A stretch of 6,032 nt of DNA, from assembly GCA_937952455.1 (NCBI GenBank), contig CALFYU010000435.1:1-6032 (forward strand), in the 5' to 3' direction. Position 1 is the first letter of the stretch. Every line of letters starts with the position of its first letter. Source of the stretch: an uncultured Planctomycetaceae bacterium (GTDB taxonomy: Bacteria; Planctomycetota; Planctomycetia; Planctomycetales; Planctomycetaceae). This document shows positions 1-5,599 of this stretch, in pieces. Made by a program: the position numbers and the translations under genes. The notes under the pieces are model-generated. The model was not told the origin of the DNA. It ran no database searches and saw nothing but the letters and a program-made list of their open reading frames with translations.

Positions 1-360
1 CTCCCGATTTTTCTGGAGTTTTCGTTCCAGGGCAGCGAGACGCTCCAACCCGGCGTCGACGGTCCACAGGGTGAGCAGCAGGTAATTGAACCAGATGCCG
101 CCGCCCCAATCGATGCCGACGACGGCCGCGGTTTCGGCGGCCGTCTGCGCAAGCGCAGCGCTGTGGCTCCAATGGTGATAGAATTGAAAGGCGGCGGCGA
201 CATGTGCCCACAAAGCAGCACAGGCCAACGTCCACAGCCAGCGCTCCTGCCTGCTTCGGCACTTGGTCCCGCTGCGGCCGGCCATCAGCGCAAGTGTCGC
301 CACATAGGCGGCAAGTGCCGCCCAAATGAGCATCTTGGTGACTGTTTCGCCGATTTCCAT
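1..360 (-). CDS. Small multi-pass membrane protein of unknown function, 3' end cut by window edge
   Basis: This reading frame is open from an ATG at 358-360 to the left edge of the window with no stop, so 120 N-terminal residues are visible and the C-terminus is missing. Three hydrophobic segments can be read: about residues 9-27, 42-60 and 86-103. A basic, arginine-rich loop (about 29-40) lies between the first two, suggesting it is cytoplasmic. The second helix ends in a striking FYHHWSH motif (60-66), and WGGGIWFNY (85-93) leads into the third helix. The last 17 residues are charged and may start a cytoplasmic tail. I recall similar HHWSH/WGGG proteins from planctomycetes but know no function for them. 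It is transcribed divergently from the 472 gene. No strong Shine-Dalgarno sequence precedes the ATG, so the start is less certain than the frame; a later ATG at residue 10 is possible. Confidence 0.75.
   Translation of the reverse strand, partial: MEIGETVTKMLIWAALAAYVATLALMAGRSGTKCRSRQERWLWTLACAALWAHVAAAFQFYHHWSHSAALAQTAAETAAVVGIDWGGGIWFNYLLLTLWTVDAGLERLAALERKLQKNRE
121..145. repeat. Perfect 9-bp GC-rich inverted repeat inside a coding region
   Basis: The arms at 121-129 and 137-145 (GACGGCCGC and GCGGCCGTC) are perfectly complementary around a 7-nt loop. A second small dyad, TGCGC-AA-GCGCA, follows directly at 146-157. Both lie inside the membrane protein gene, over codons for an alanine-rich stretch (AAETAAVVG). 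They may simply follow from GCG/GCC alanine codons, but the hairpin would be stable in the mRNA. Confidence 0.4.
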
Positions 361-390
361 CGCTGCACCACTTTTTGTAAGGCGGAATTT

Positions 391-410
391 AGGCAAGAAA
401 TATTTCGCCT
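391..410. promoter_or_regulatory. Candidate operator: short dyad between divergent genes
   Basis: A perfect 10-bp palindrome, GAAATATTTC, lies at 397-406. It is flanked by AGGC (391-394) and GCCT (407-410), which extend the symmetry apart from a 2-nt AA insertion on the left. It covers the expected -35 zone of the promoter for the 472 gene and sits 31-50 bp upstream of the start of the leftward gene, a plausible place for a regulator controlling both. No regulator gene is visible in the window, and a palindrome of this length can occur by chance. Confidence 0.25.
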
Positions 411-432
411 TGGCGCCGCTGGTTGTTATAAT
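404..432 (+). promoter_or_regulatory. Extended -10 promoter for the 472-1599 gene
   Basis: A consensus TATAAT hexamer lies at 427-432, preceded by TGT at 424-426, so it forms a textbook extended -10 element (TGnTATAAT). The corresponding -35 position (404-409, TTCGCC, 17-bp spacing) is poor, as is common for extended -10 promoters. Transcription would start near 439, giving a leader of about 33 nt before the ATG at 472 that includes its AAGGAA ribosome binding site. Confidence 0.5.
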
Positions 433-457
433 CCATCGTACCTGCGTCACCCATCGT

Positions 458-463
458 AAGGAA
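458..463 (+). promoter_or_regulatory. Ribosome binding site of the 472 gene
   Basis: AAGGAA at 458-463 lies 8 nt before the ATG at 472 and supports that start codon. Confidence 0.55.
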
Positions 464-471
464 TTTGCGAC

Positions 472-1599
472 ATGGACAACGCTGATATCGCTGTTCGCGG
501 CGGAATCGAGCAACTGACGGAACGGCTGCGAAGATTCGAGGCTGCGGGCCTGGGCCGGCCGGGAAACTGTCTGATGAGCGACTATCTCCGCTTTTTGGTC
601 GATCAGCAGCTCCTTTCAGCCGAGGCGGCGGCCCACGTCGAGTCGATTTACAACAGCAGCCGGTACGGGCGTTCACAGGTTGACCAGGAAGACTTAGAAA
701 ATACGCTGGCGGAACTCGATGCCGCCGTTGAACGCTTGGGCGAAATGGGACAATCGGAAGTCAGCCGCCTGGCGGAGATTCTGCGGAACGCTCATGGCAC
801 CGAAATGAAGGCGGTGCCCGCTTTCAACCGGCGGCCGGTGGGATCGCCGGTGCTCGGGGCCGGTTCCTTTCAGGGTTTTCCAGCGCAAAACAGCGACGAA
901 ACTGCCCCTGAGGAACTTCAGCCGTTCGAGCCGCCCAATCCGCAGTCCCGTTTTTGGTCGCGCGTCTTAGTGGTCGGTTTCCTTTGGACGATCGTGGCGA
1001 TCGGGATCGGCTATTTTGGACACGACAAAGTGTCTTCGGCGTTTCACGCGGGCAAAAAGCAATTTCCCAAATCGGAGGACTTTAGGCGCAGCCGGCGCAG
1101 TCACCGCGATTTCATCGACGATCGGCGGCAGGCGATTTTGACCGCCGAAACGGACGAGTTGCGGCTCGAACTGATGCGTGAGCTGGCACAAGTTCATGTC
1201 GACCGTCGCGAATATGCGGACTATTTCTTGTTGTATGATTCGCTGCTAAAGCAGCTTCCGGACAGTGCCGCCGACAAGAACGCGTTTGCCTGGTTCTTGT
1301 TGAGATCTGCGGACCCTTGGTACCGTGACCCGGAGCGCGCACGCAAACTCGCCGAGGAGGCGGTGGCGGCCGATCCACACCCGTTCTACCTTGATACTCT
1401 CGCCGAAGCGTTGTATCAAACGGGCGACCCGGCACGGGCCGTTGAGTTGGAAGAGCAGGTGCTGGCTACCAAGATGATTATCCGGCCGTACGTACGGGAA
1501 TTCTTCGAACGGCAGCTCGAAAAGTTTCGTAAAGCCGCCAATGGGGAGAATCCGGAGACGCTCCCCACACCCGAACCGCCGGTCGATTATGACGAATAG
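472..1599 (+). CDS. Single-pass membrane protein with C-terminal TPR-like domain
   Basis: The 375-residue protein has no signal peptide. Residues 35-90 (SDYLRFL, then YNSSRYGRSQVDQEDLENTL at 60-79) resemble the C-terminal part of DUF4129-type domains, whose hallmark is a Y-x-x-x-R-Y-G motif. This is a similarity by eye, not a search result. A low-complexity proline-rich linker (about 115-160) leads to one strong transmembrane helix (164-182). A highly charged, arginine-rich region (195-235) follows. Residues 240-330 form helical hairpins of tetratricopeptide character: an NAFAWFLL segment (270-277), DPERARKLAEEAVAADP (286-302), then FYLDTLAEALYQTGDPARAVELEE (305-328). The tail is proline-rich and acidic. 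A scaffolding role at the cytoplasmic membrane is an inference; no catalytic motif is seen. It has its own promoter and converges on the beta-propeller gene with 17 bp between the stops. Confidence 0.85.
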   Translation: MDNADIAVRGGIEQLTERLRRFEAAGLGRPGNCLMSDYLRFLVDQQLLSAEAAAHVESIYNSSRYGRSQVDQEDLENTLAELDAAVERLGEMGQSEVSRLAEILRNAHGTEMKAVPAFNRRPVGSPVLGAGSFQGFPAQNSDETAPEELQPFEPPNPQSRFWSRVLVVGFLWTIVAIGIGYFGHDKVSSAFHAGKKQFPKSEDFRRSRRSHRDFIDDRRQAILTAETDELRLELMRELAQVHVDRREYADYFLLYDSLLKQLPDSAADKNAFAWFLLRSADPWYRDPERARKLAEEAVAADPHPFYLDTLAEALYQTGDPARAVELEEQVLATKMIIRPYVREFFERQLEKFRKAANGENPETLPTPEPPVDYDE

Positions 1600-1616
1600 T
1601 CAAACTCGCCTCCGTG

Positions 1617-2921
1617 TTACGGCGCGGCGGCTTTGGCGGGCGATGTGATCGCATAGAGCCGTCGATTGGCCCGCAGATAGATCGTGCCGTCCAGGATTGC
1701 TGGCGTGGCAAAGAACTCTCCGTCAAGTTTGTTCTTGGCCAGAATTTCTCCCTCCGGACCGGTCTTAAGCACGGTGCACAGGCCGTCTTTGCTGAGGCAA
1801 TAGACCTTGCCGTCACCGACCAGCACCGAGGCGCGATACGAGCTGTCGCCCAACCGCTTGCGGTAGTGCACCTCGCCTGTCTCCAGATCGAAACAGATGC
1901 CCACGCCGTTTTCCCGGACCATGTAGAGCAGGCCCTCGTGCGCGGTCGGGGTTGTGATGTCGCTGCTTTCGCGGGGAAACGTCCACAGGCGATTCGATTC
2001 CGTCAAGTCCCCCTTGCCGCCGGTTCTGATAGCGATCGCCCGGCCGATTCCGCCGTTTCCGGGATTGGCCGCACACTGCACCACCACTTCGGGGCTGACG
2101 ACCGGCGATGCAATGATCCGTCCAAACTCGCTGTTCACCTTCAGCCCGGCGCTGATCCAGACCTGCTTGCCGGATTTCAAGTCGTAGGCATTGATGTGAT
2201 CCGCTCCCGAAACCAAGAGTTGATCGCCGTCAGGTGTTTCCAGCACGACGGGCGAAGAGTAGCTATCGGGCCCGTCGTCGGCGGCGGGGAGTTTGCGGTC
2301 GGTCTTCCAGACCTCGTCGCCCGTTTTCTTGTCCAACGCGACGACATAGGAAGGCCCTTTGGTCATGCAGGCGATGTAGAGCCGGTCGCCCCACAGCCGC
2401 GGAGAGGAAGCCATCCCAAAGCGTATTTCATACGGGCCATATTCCTTCACCAGATCACGGCGCCAAACTTCGTTACCGTCGACGTCCAGACACACCAACA
2501 ATCCCGTCCCGAAATAGGCCCAGACATGTTCCTCGTCCGCCGACGGGCACGGCGTCGCCGGGTTATGCCGATGTGCATATAGTTCCTTGGGTCCATACGC
2601 CGCCAACTGGCCGCTGCCGACGTTCTTCTTCCAAGCTATGTTGCCGCTCTCGCGATCGACGGCGATCACCCACAGTGCATCGTCTTCGGTTTGAGACGTC
2701 AGAAAGATCCGCCGCGAATTGACGGCCGGAGAGGATTCGCCCCGTCCGGGCAGGTCCGTTTGCCAGGCGACGTTCTCTTTCATCGACCAATTCAGCGGAA
2801 GGTCTGCTTCCGTGGAAACACCGGTTCCGGCGGCGCCGCGAAACCCCGACCAATTCTCGGCGACGGCGACGGTTGAAGTGCAGAACAAGGTCAGCGTGAT
2901 GACATAGCGCAAGCCGTTCAT
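1617..2921 (-). CDS. Exported PQQ-type beta-propeller (BamB-like) protein
   Basis: From the ATG at 2919-2921 the protein has 434 residues. This start is chosen over an in-frame ATG at 2988-2990 because AGGAG sits 4 nt upstream and a signal peptide follows immediately: MNGLRY, a hydrophobic core, then AVA before residue 22 as a likely cleavage site. The mature protein opens with NWSGFRGAAGTGVS (23-36), matching the W-x-x-F-R-G-x-x-G-x-G-V-S opening I recall from many planctomycete beta-propeller proteins. Propeller blades recur as an aspartate/glycine turn followed by a tryptophan strand: DRESGNIAW (89-97), DVDGNEVW (146-153), DKKTGDEVW (197-205), DLKSGKQVW (247-255) and DLETGEVHY (345-353). 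This points to a PQQ-like propeller fold, but cofactor-binding residues and a dehydrogenase domain are not evident. The role is probably as a periplasmic scaffold or binding protein. It could be called a BamB-family protein, but no assembly-complex partner is nearby. Confidence 0.9.
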   Translation of the reverse strand: MNGLRYVITLTLFCTSTVAVAENWSGFRGAAGTGVSTEADLPLNWSMKENVAWQTDLPGRGESSPAVNSRRIFLTSQTEDDALWVIAVDRESGNIAWKKNVGSGQLAAYGPKELYAHRHNPATPCPSADEEHVWAYFGTGLLVCLDVDGNEVWRRDLVKEYGPYEIRFGMASSPRLWGDRLYIACMTKGPSYVVALDKKTGDEVWKTDRKLPAADDGPDSYSSPVVLETPDGDQLLVSGADHINAYDLKSGKQVWISAGLKVNSEFGRIIASPVVSPEVVVQCAANPGNGGIGRAIAIRTGGKGDLTESNRLWTFPRESSDITTPTAHEGLLYMVRENGVGICFDLETGEVHYRKRLGDSSYRASVLVGDGKVYCLSKDGLCTVLKTGPEGEILAKNKLDGEFFATPAILDGTIYLRANRRLYAITSPAKAAAP

Positions 2922-2925
2922 GAGA

Positions 2926-2932
2926 CTCCTTT
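2926..2932 (-). promoter_or_regulatory. Ribosome binding site fixing the beta-propeller gene start
   Basis: Read on the minus strand, 2932 to 2926 gives AAAGGAG, with AGGAG ending 4 nt before the ATG at 2921. It selects this start over the upstream in-frame ATG at 2990, which would place 23 extra residues in front of the signal peptide. Confidence 0.7.
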
Positions 2933-2952
2933 GGCTCAATGTTGCCGGGCGA

Positions 2953-3017
2953 TTGACTGGATGTGGAGATTGATCCGGATTATGGTGCATCTGGCGCAGC
3001 CACGCAACGTTTATAAA
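2953..3017. promoter_or_regulatory. Divergent promoter region with palindromic TTTATAAA box
   Basis: The 169-bp gap between the leftward beta-propeller gene and the rightward hydrolase gene must hold promoters for both. The palindrome TTTATAAA (3010-3017) contains a TATAAA -10-like hexamer on either strand, but neither direction has a convincing -35 at 16-18 bp. On the plus strand TTGACT (2953-2958, five of six matches to consensus) is followed after 19 bp by GATTAT (2978-2983, four of six), a weaker alternative. The exact elements are uncertain. Confidence 0.3.
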
Positions 3018-3090
3018 ACAAGTCCAACGCCTGGGAATGTGCGATTTCTAACTGATCACGTTGCTCAGACCTGACCACCAGAGAATTCCT

Positions 3091-4023
3091 ATGAACCTCC
3101 TGTTTCGATGCGTACTCGCCAGTCTCCTGCTTTCGGTCTCTTGGGCGGACGCGGAGGAGCTGCCGTCAAATATATCGAACGCTCCTCCGCCCACCCACGC
3201 CGACGTCAAGTACGGTCCGCACGAGCGGCATGTGATGGATGTCTGGCTGGCCGAATCAGACAAGCCGACACCCGTTGTGATCTCCATTCATGGCGGTGCA
3301 TTTCGACATGGCGATAAAAGCGTGAGCAGTCCTGTGCTGCGTGAATGTTTGAAATCCGGATTTTCTGTCGTAGCGATCACCTATCGGTTTACTCCCCAAC
3401 ACATCGCCCCGGCACAACACCAAGATGCAGCGCGGGCCGTGCAGTTTGTGCGGCACAATGCCGACAAGTGGAATCTCGACCCCACGAGAATCGCTGCTAT
3501 TGGTGGATCGGCCGGGGCGGGGATGTCGTTGTGGCTGGGTTTTCACGAAGACATGGCCGACCCGAAAAACGCGGATCCTGTCTTGCGGCAATCAACGCGG
3601 CTGACCTGCATGGCGGTGAACAACGGGCAAACCTCCTACGACCCCCGCTTCATACGGAAGCTATTTCCCGGCACGGACACCTACAGCAACTCCGCACTCG
3701 CCCAGCTATTCGAAATCGATATGAAACAACTCGACGACTTGCCGGCGGAGAAATACAAACTCTTCGAGGAAATCTCGGCCCTCACGCACCTGACGGCTGA
3801 TGATCCGCCGGTGTTGATGACGTATGACAGCGACTACGACACACCAATCAGCAGCCGCAGCGTCGGCATCCACCACCCGCGGTTCGGCAAAGTGCTCAAC
3901 GAGCAGATGGACAAACTGGGCATCGCGTGTGACGTGCATACCGGCTTCAAACGAACCGGAAACAGCCGCTCGCAAGTCGTGGTTCCATTTCTGCGAAAGC
4001 ACCTTCTTGCGGACGACAAATGA
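3091..4023 (+). CDS. Exported alpha/beta hydrolase, esterase-like (HSL / BD-FAE type)
   Basis: The ATG at 3091 gives 310 residues and puts a signal peptide at the N-terminus: MNLLFR, a hydrophobic core, and ADA (19-21) before the likely cleavage site. A frame extension to a TTG at 3061 is possible but would bury the signal peptide. The ribosome binding site is weak (GAGA, 6 nt upstream). The catalytic domain has the oxyanion-hole motif HGGAF (67-71) of hormone-sensitive-lipase-like esterases and the nucleophile elbow GGSAG (138-142), with Ser140 as nucleophile. The acid is probably an aspartate in the YDSDYDTP stretch (245-252), where related enzymes usually carry GDxD. The usual GHGF-type histidine motif near the C-terminus is not seen; His261, His262, His283 and His304 are the only late candidates. 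A periplasmic or surface carboxylesterase acting on acyl or carbohydrate esters is likely. The substrate cannot be told. Confidence 0.88.
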   Translation: MNLLFRCVLASLLLSVSWADAEELPSNISNAPPPTHADVKYGPHERHVMDVWLAESDKPTPVVISIHGGAFRHGDKSVSSPVLRECLKSGFSVVAITYRFTPQHIAPAQHQDAARAVQFVRHNADKWNLDPTRIAAIGGSAGAGMSLWLGFHEDMADPKNADPVLRQSTRLTCMAVNNGQTSYDPRFIRKLFPGTDTYSNSALAQLFEIDMKQLDDLPAEKYKLFEEISALTHLTADDPPVLMTYDSDYDTPISSRSVGIHHPRFGKVLNEQMDKLGIACDVHTGFKRTGNSRSQVVVPFLRKHLLADDK

Positions 4024-4100
4024 CAAAAGGTTCGCACGGCATATCAAATCGAAGCGCCGTTATCAATCAACGCAGTTGGACATGAATCACTCCGGCAGCG

Positions 4101-4571
4101 ATGCATATTCGTAAATATCATCCCGGCGAGGAACGCGAATTGTGGCAGTTATTTTTTGCCACGATTCACAATGTCAACATCCGCGACTACACGGCCGAGC
4201 AGGTCCGCGCCTGGGCGCCGGAACAAATCGACGAGCAGCTGTGGCGGGAACGGATCCGTTCGATGAATCCCTACGTCTGCGTCGTCGACAATCAGATCGC
4301 GGGATATGCGGGTTTGTTGCCGACCGGTTACATCGATCACTTTTATGTGCATCACCAGCGGCAAGGGCAGGGGGTCGGCAAGCTGTTGTATGCGGCGATT
4401 GAAGCCGAGGCGCGCGATCGACACGTCGACGAACTGACCGCTGACGTCAGCATCACCGCCCGCCCGTTTTTCACCGCCCGCGGCTTTACGGTCGTCGTGC
4501 CGCAAGAAGTGACCCGGGGAAAGACGGTGTTGCGGAACTTTAAGATGGTTAAGCAACTCAATGATGACTGA
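4101..4571 (+). CDS. GNAT family N-acetyltransferase, YafP-like
   Basis: This 156-residue protein is a full-length GNAT domain, which transfers the acetyl group of acetyl-CoA to an amine. The acetyl-CoA pyrophosphate-binding motif is plain: Q-G-Q-G-V-G at 88-93 within HHQRQGQGVGKLL, followed by the supporting helix. The preceding strand, YIDHFYV (77-83), fits motif A. From memory the protein matches the outline of E. coli YafP: an early YTAEQVRAWAP (30-40, compare YSPQQIAAWA), LTADVSITARPFF (112-124, compare LTVDASITAKPFF) and a final NFKMVK (146-151, compare NFYMRYK). The substrate is unknown. The ATG at 4101 lacks a clear Shine-Dalgarno sequence. The gene lies 77 bp downstream of the hydrolase on the same strand, so it could be cotranscribed, but no functional link is evident. 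It converges on the acetamidase gene. Confidence 0.9.
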   Translation: MHIRKYHPGEERELWQLFFATIHNVNIRDYTAEQVRAWAPEQIDEQLWRERIRSMNPYVCVVDNQIAGYAGLLPTGYIDHFYVHHQRQGQGVGKLLYAAIEAEARDRHVDELTADVSITARPFFTARGFTVVVPQEVTRGKTVLRNFKMVKQLNDD

Positions 4572-4590
4572 ACGGCCGCATCCGACGCCC

Positions 4591-4618
4591 ACGGGAAGGT
4601 GAAAGGTCGTCTTCCTGT
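4591..4618 (+). terminator. Candidate hairpin terminator between convergent genes
   Basis: The 57-bp gap between the stops of the acetyltransferase and acetamidase genes contains arms ACGGGAAG (4591-4598) and CTTCCTGT (4611-4618). They pair over 8 bp with one G-U wobble around a 12-nt loop. On the plus strand CGTTTAAGGTTT follows, a weak U-rich tail, so it fits termination of the acetyltransferase transcript better than the leftward one. The imperfect tail keeps confidence modest. Confidence 0.4.
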
Positions 4619-4628
4619 CGTTTAAGGT

Positions 4629-5543
4629 TTACCTAGCGGCAGTCCTCAGAGTCTGTTTGTGGATTTTGCAGACCATCGTGTATTGCGGGTCGAACACATT
4701 GCCGACTTCGTAGCGGACGCATTGCGTGAGCAACAAATTCGCGGCAACCGCATCGAGACCGAAATCCTGTTGCAGCAGGCGCAGCATTTCTGTCGTGGCG
4801 TGCTGTAGCGCCTGATCGAGTGGTCGGGCGTTGCCGCAGGTGAAGATCCACTCGTCGTTTTCTCCGCGCGGCCAGCCGACGCGTTTGCCTTTGATCACGG
4901 ACAACGTGAACCGCACATCCATCGAAATCTCGATCCCCGCTCCACAGATCTCGCCGTCCCCTTGCAGTGCATGTCCGTCGCCAATGAAGAAATACGCTCC
5001 CGGTTGAAACACCGGAAAATCGACGGTCGTCCCGGCGACGAAGCCGCGATAGTCCATGTTGCCGCCATGCTCGGCCGAACCGGCACAGTCCAGATACTGC
5101 CCGTTTTTTGGAGCGACACCGAAACAGCCCGGCATTGGCGCCAGGGGCAATGACAAGTTTCCCAACTTCGTCATCGGTTGCACGAGCGTAGCAGTGCCGG
5201 CGTCGACGTCGACGTCCCACTCCGCCAAGATGGGGGGAGGCAATTCCGGCACGTATTCGGGATCGACGACGTTCGCCGCCAGGCTTGATTGGCAAAACCC
5301 GTAGCGGCGATTCGGCCGAATTTCTTCCAACGTGACCCGCAACGTATCCCCCGGCTCCGCCCCCTCGACATAAAACGGCCCGGTTTGCGGATTGCCGCGC
5401 GGCGAAACCGACACGCGGCGATGATCGAACCCCCGCGCATCGATCGTCGTCGTGGAAACCGAATCCCCGCTCTGCACCCGCAGCACCGGCTCGTGCGGCC
5501 CCATCGTCGTGTGGTAATGCGTCGGCTGAAACGTATGGTGCAC
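4629..5543 (-). CDS. Acetamidase/formamidase family protein
   Basis: The 304-residue protein belongs to the FmdA/AmdA family, whose members hydrolyse short amides (formamide, acetamide) to ammonia and the acid. The length fits the short class of about 300 residues. Family-like segments run in order: HYHTTMGPHEPVLRV (9-23), NPQTGPFYVEGAEPGDTL (51-68), PMPGCFGVAP (136-145), EHGGNMDYR (158-166) and GDGHALQGDGEICGAGIE (188-205), the last being the glycine/acid-rich signature of the active-site region. No signal peptide is present, so it is cytoplasmic. The start is a GTG at 5541-5543: AGGGG lies 6 nt upstream, and the HHTFQPTHYHTT beginning fits the family, whereas the next ATG (residue 14) would remove it. 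It lies 56 bp downstream of the PAL-like gene on the same strand, probably in one transcript. The true substrate is unproven, because many family members have not been assayed. Confidence 0.92.
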   Translation of the reverse strand: MHHTFQPTHYHTTMGPHEPVLRVQSGDSVSTTTIDARGFDHRRVSVSPRGNPQTGPFYVEGAEPGDTLRVTLEEIRPNRRYGFCQSSLAANVVDPEYVPELPPPILAEWDVDVDAGTATLVQPMTKLGNLSLPLAPMPGCFGVAPKNGQYLDCAGSAEHGGNMDYRGFVAGTTVDFPVFQPGAYFFIGDGHALQGDGEICGAGIEISMDVRFTLSVIKGKRVGWPRGENDEWIFTCGNARPLDQALQHATTEMLRLLQQDFGLDAVAANLLLTQCVRYEVGNVFDPQYTMVCKIHKQTLRTAAR

Positions 5544-5549
5544 GGATAT

Positions 5550-5554
5550 CCCCT
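5550..5554 (-). promoter_or_regulatory. Ribosome binding site supporting a GTG start for the acetamidase
   Basis: Minus-strand AGGGG (5554 to 5550) lies 6 nt before the GTG at 5543. Together with the family-like N-terminus this favours GTG over the next in-frame ATG, 13 codons downstream. Confidence 0.6.
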
Positions 5555-5599
5555 GACTCGTCGCTACTTTCCTACAGTCTAACGCCTAGGGTCTGAAGC

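Noticed and set aside
163..459. A 98-codon plus-strand frame over the left-edge gene
   Set aside because: It overlaps the clear membrane-protein frame on the opposite strand, lacks a ribosome binding site, and its product has no hydrophobic or domain pattern.
1600..1616. Search for a terminator in the 17-bp gap between convergent genes
   Set aside because: No inverted repeat or T-run is present, so transcripts from the two genes probably overlap at their 3' ends.
1614..2582. A 322-codon open frame on the plus strand antisense to the beta-propeller gene
   Set aside because: The minus-strand frame has a signal peptide, a strong ribosome binding site and regular propeller repeats. The antisense frame has no recognisable domain and no ribosome binding site, and long antisense frames are expected from GC-rich codon bias.
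4020..4047. Possible promoter for the acetyltransferase: ATGACA, 16 bp, TATCAA
   Set aside because: Matches are five of six and four of six, but the -35 falls across the hydrolase stop codon and such matches are common by chance. Cotranscription with the hydrolase is equally likely.
5200..5216. Short tandem CGTCGA/GACGTC run
   Set aside because: It lies within the acetamidase gene and encodes VDVDAG through ordinary GAC/GTC codons. It is too short to be a functional repeat.
4633..5295. A 220-codon minus-strand frame inside the acetamidase gene
   Set aside because: Its translation is arginine-rich and of low complexity, typical of a frame-shifted shadow, while the other frame matches a well-known enzyme family over its full length.
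5544..5599. Separate promoter or terminator between the PAL-like and acetamidase genes
   Set aside because: No -35/-10 pair with acceptable spacing and no stable hairpin were seen, only a CCTAGG palindrome. This supports a shared transcript.
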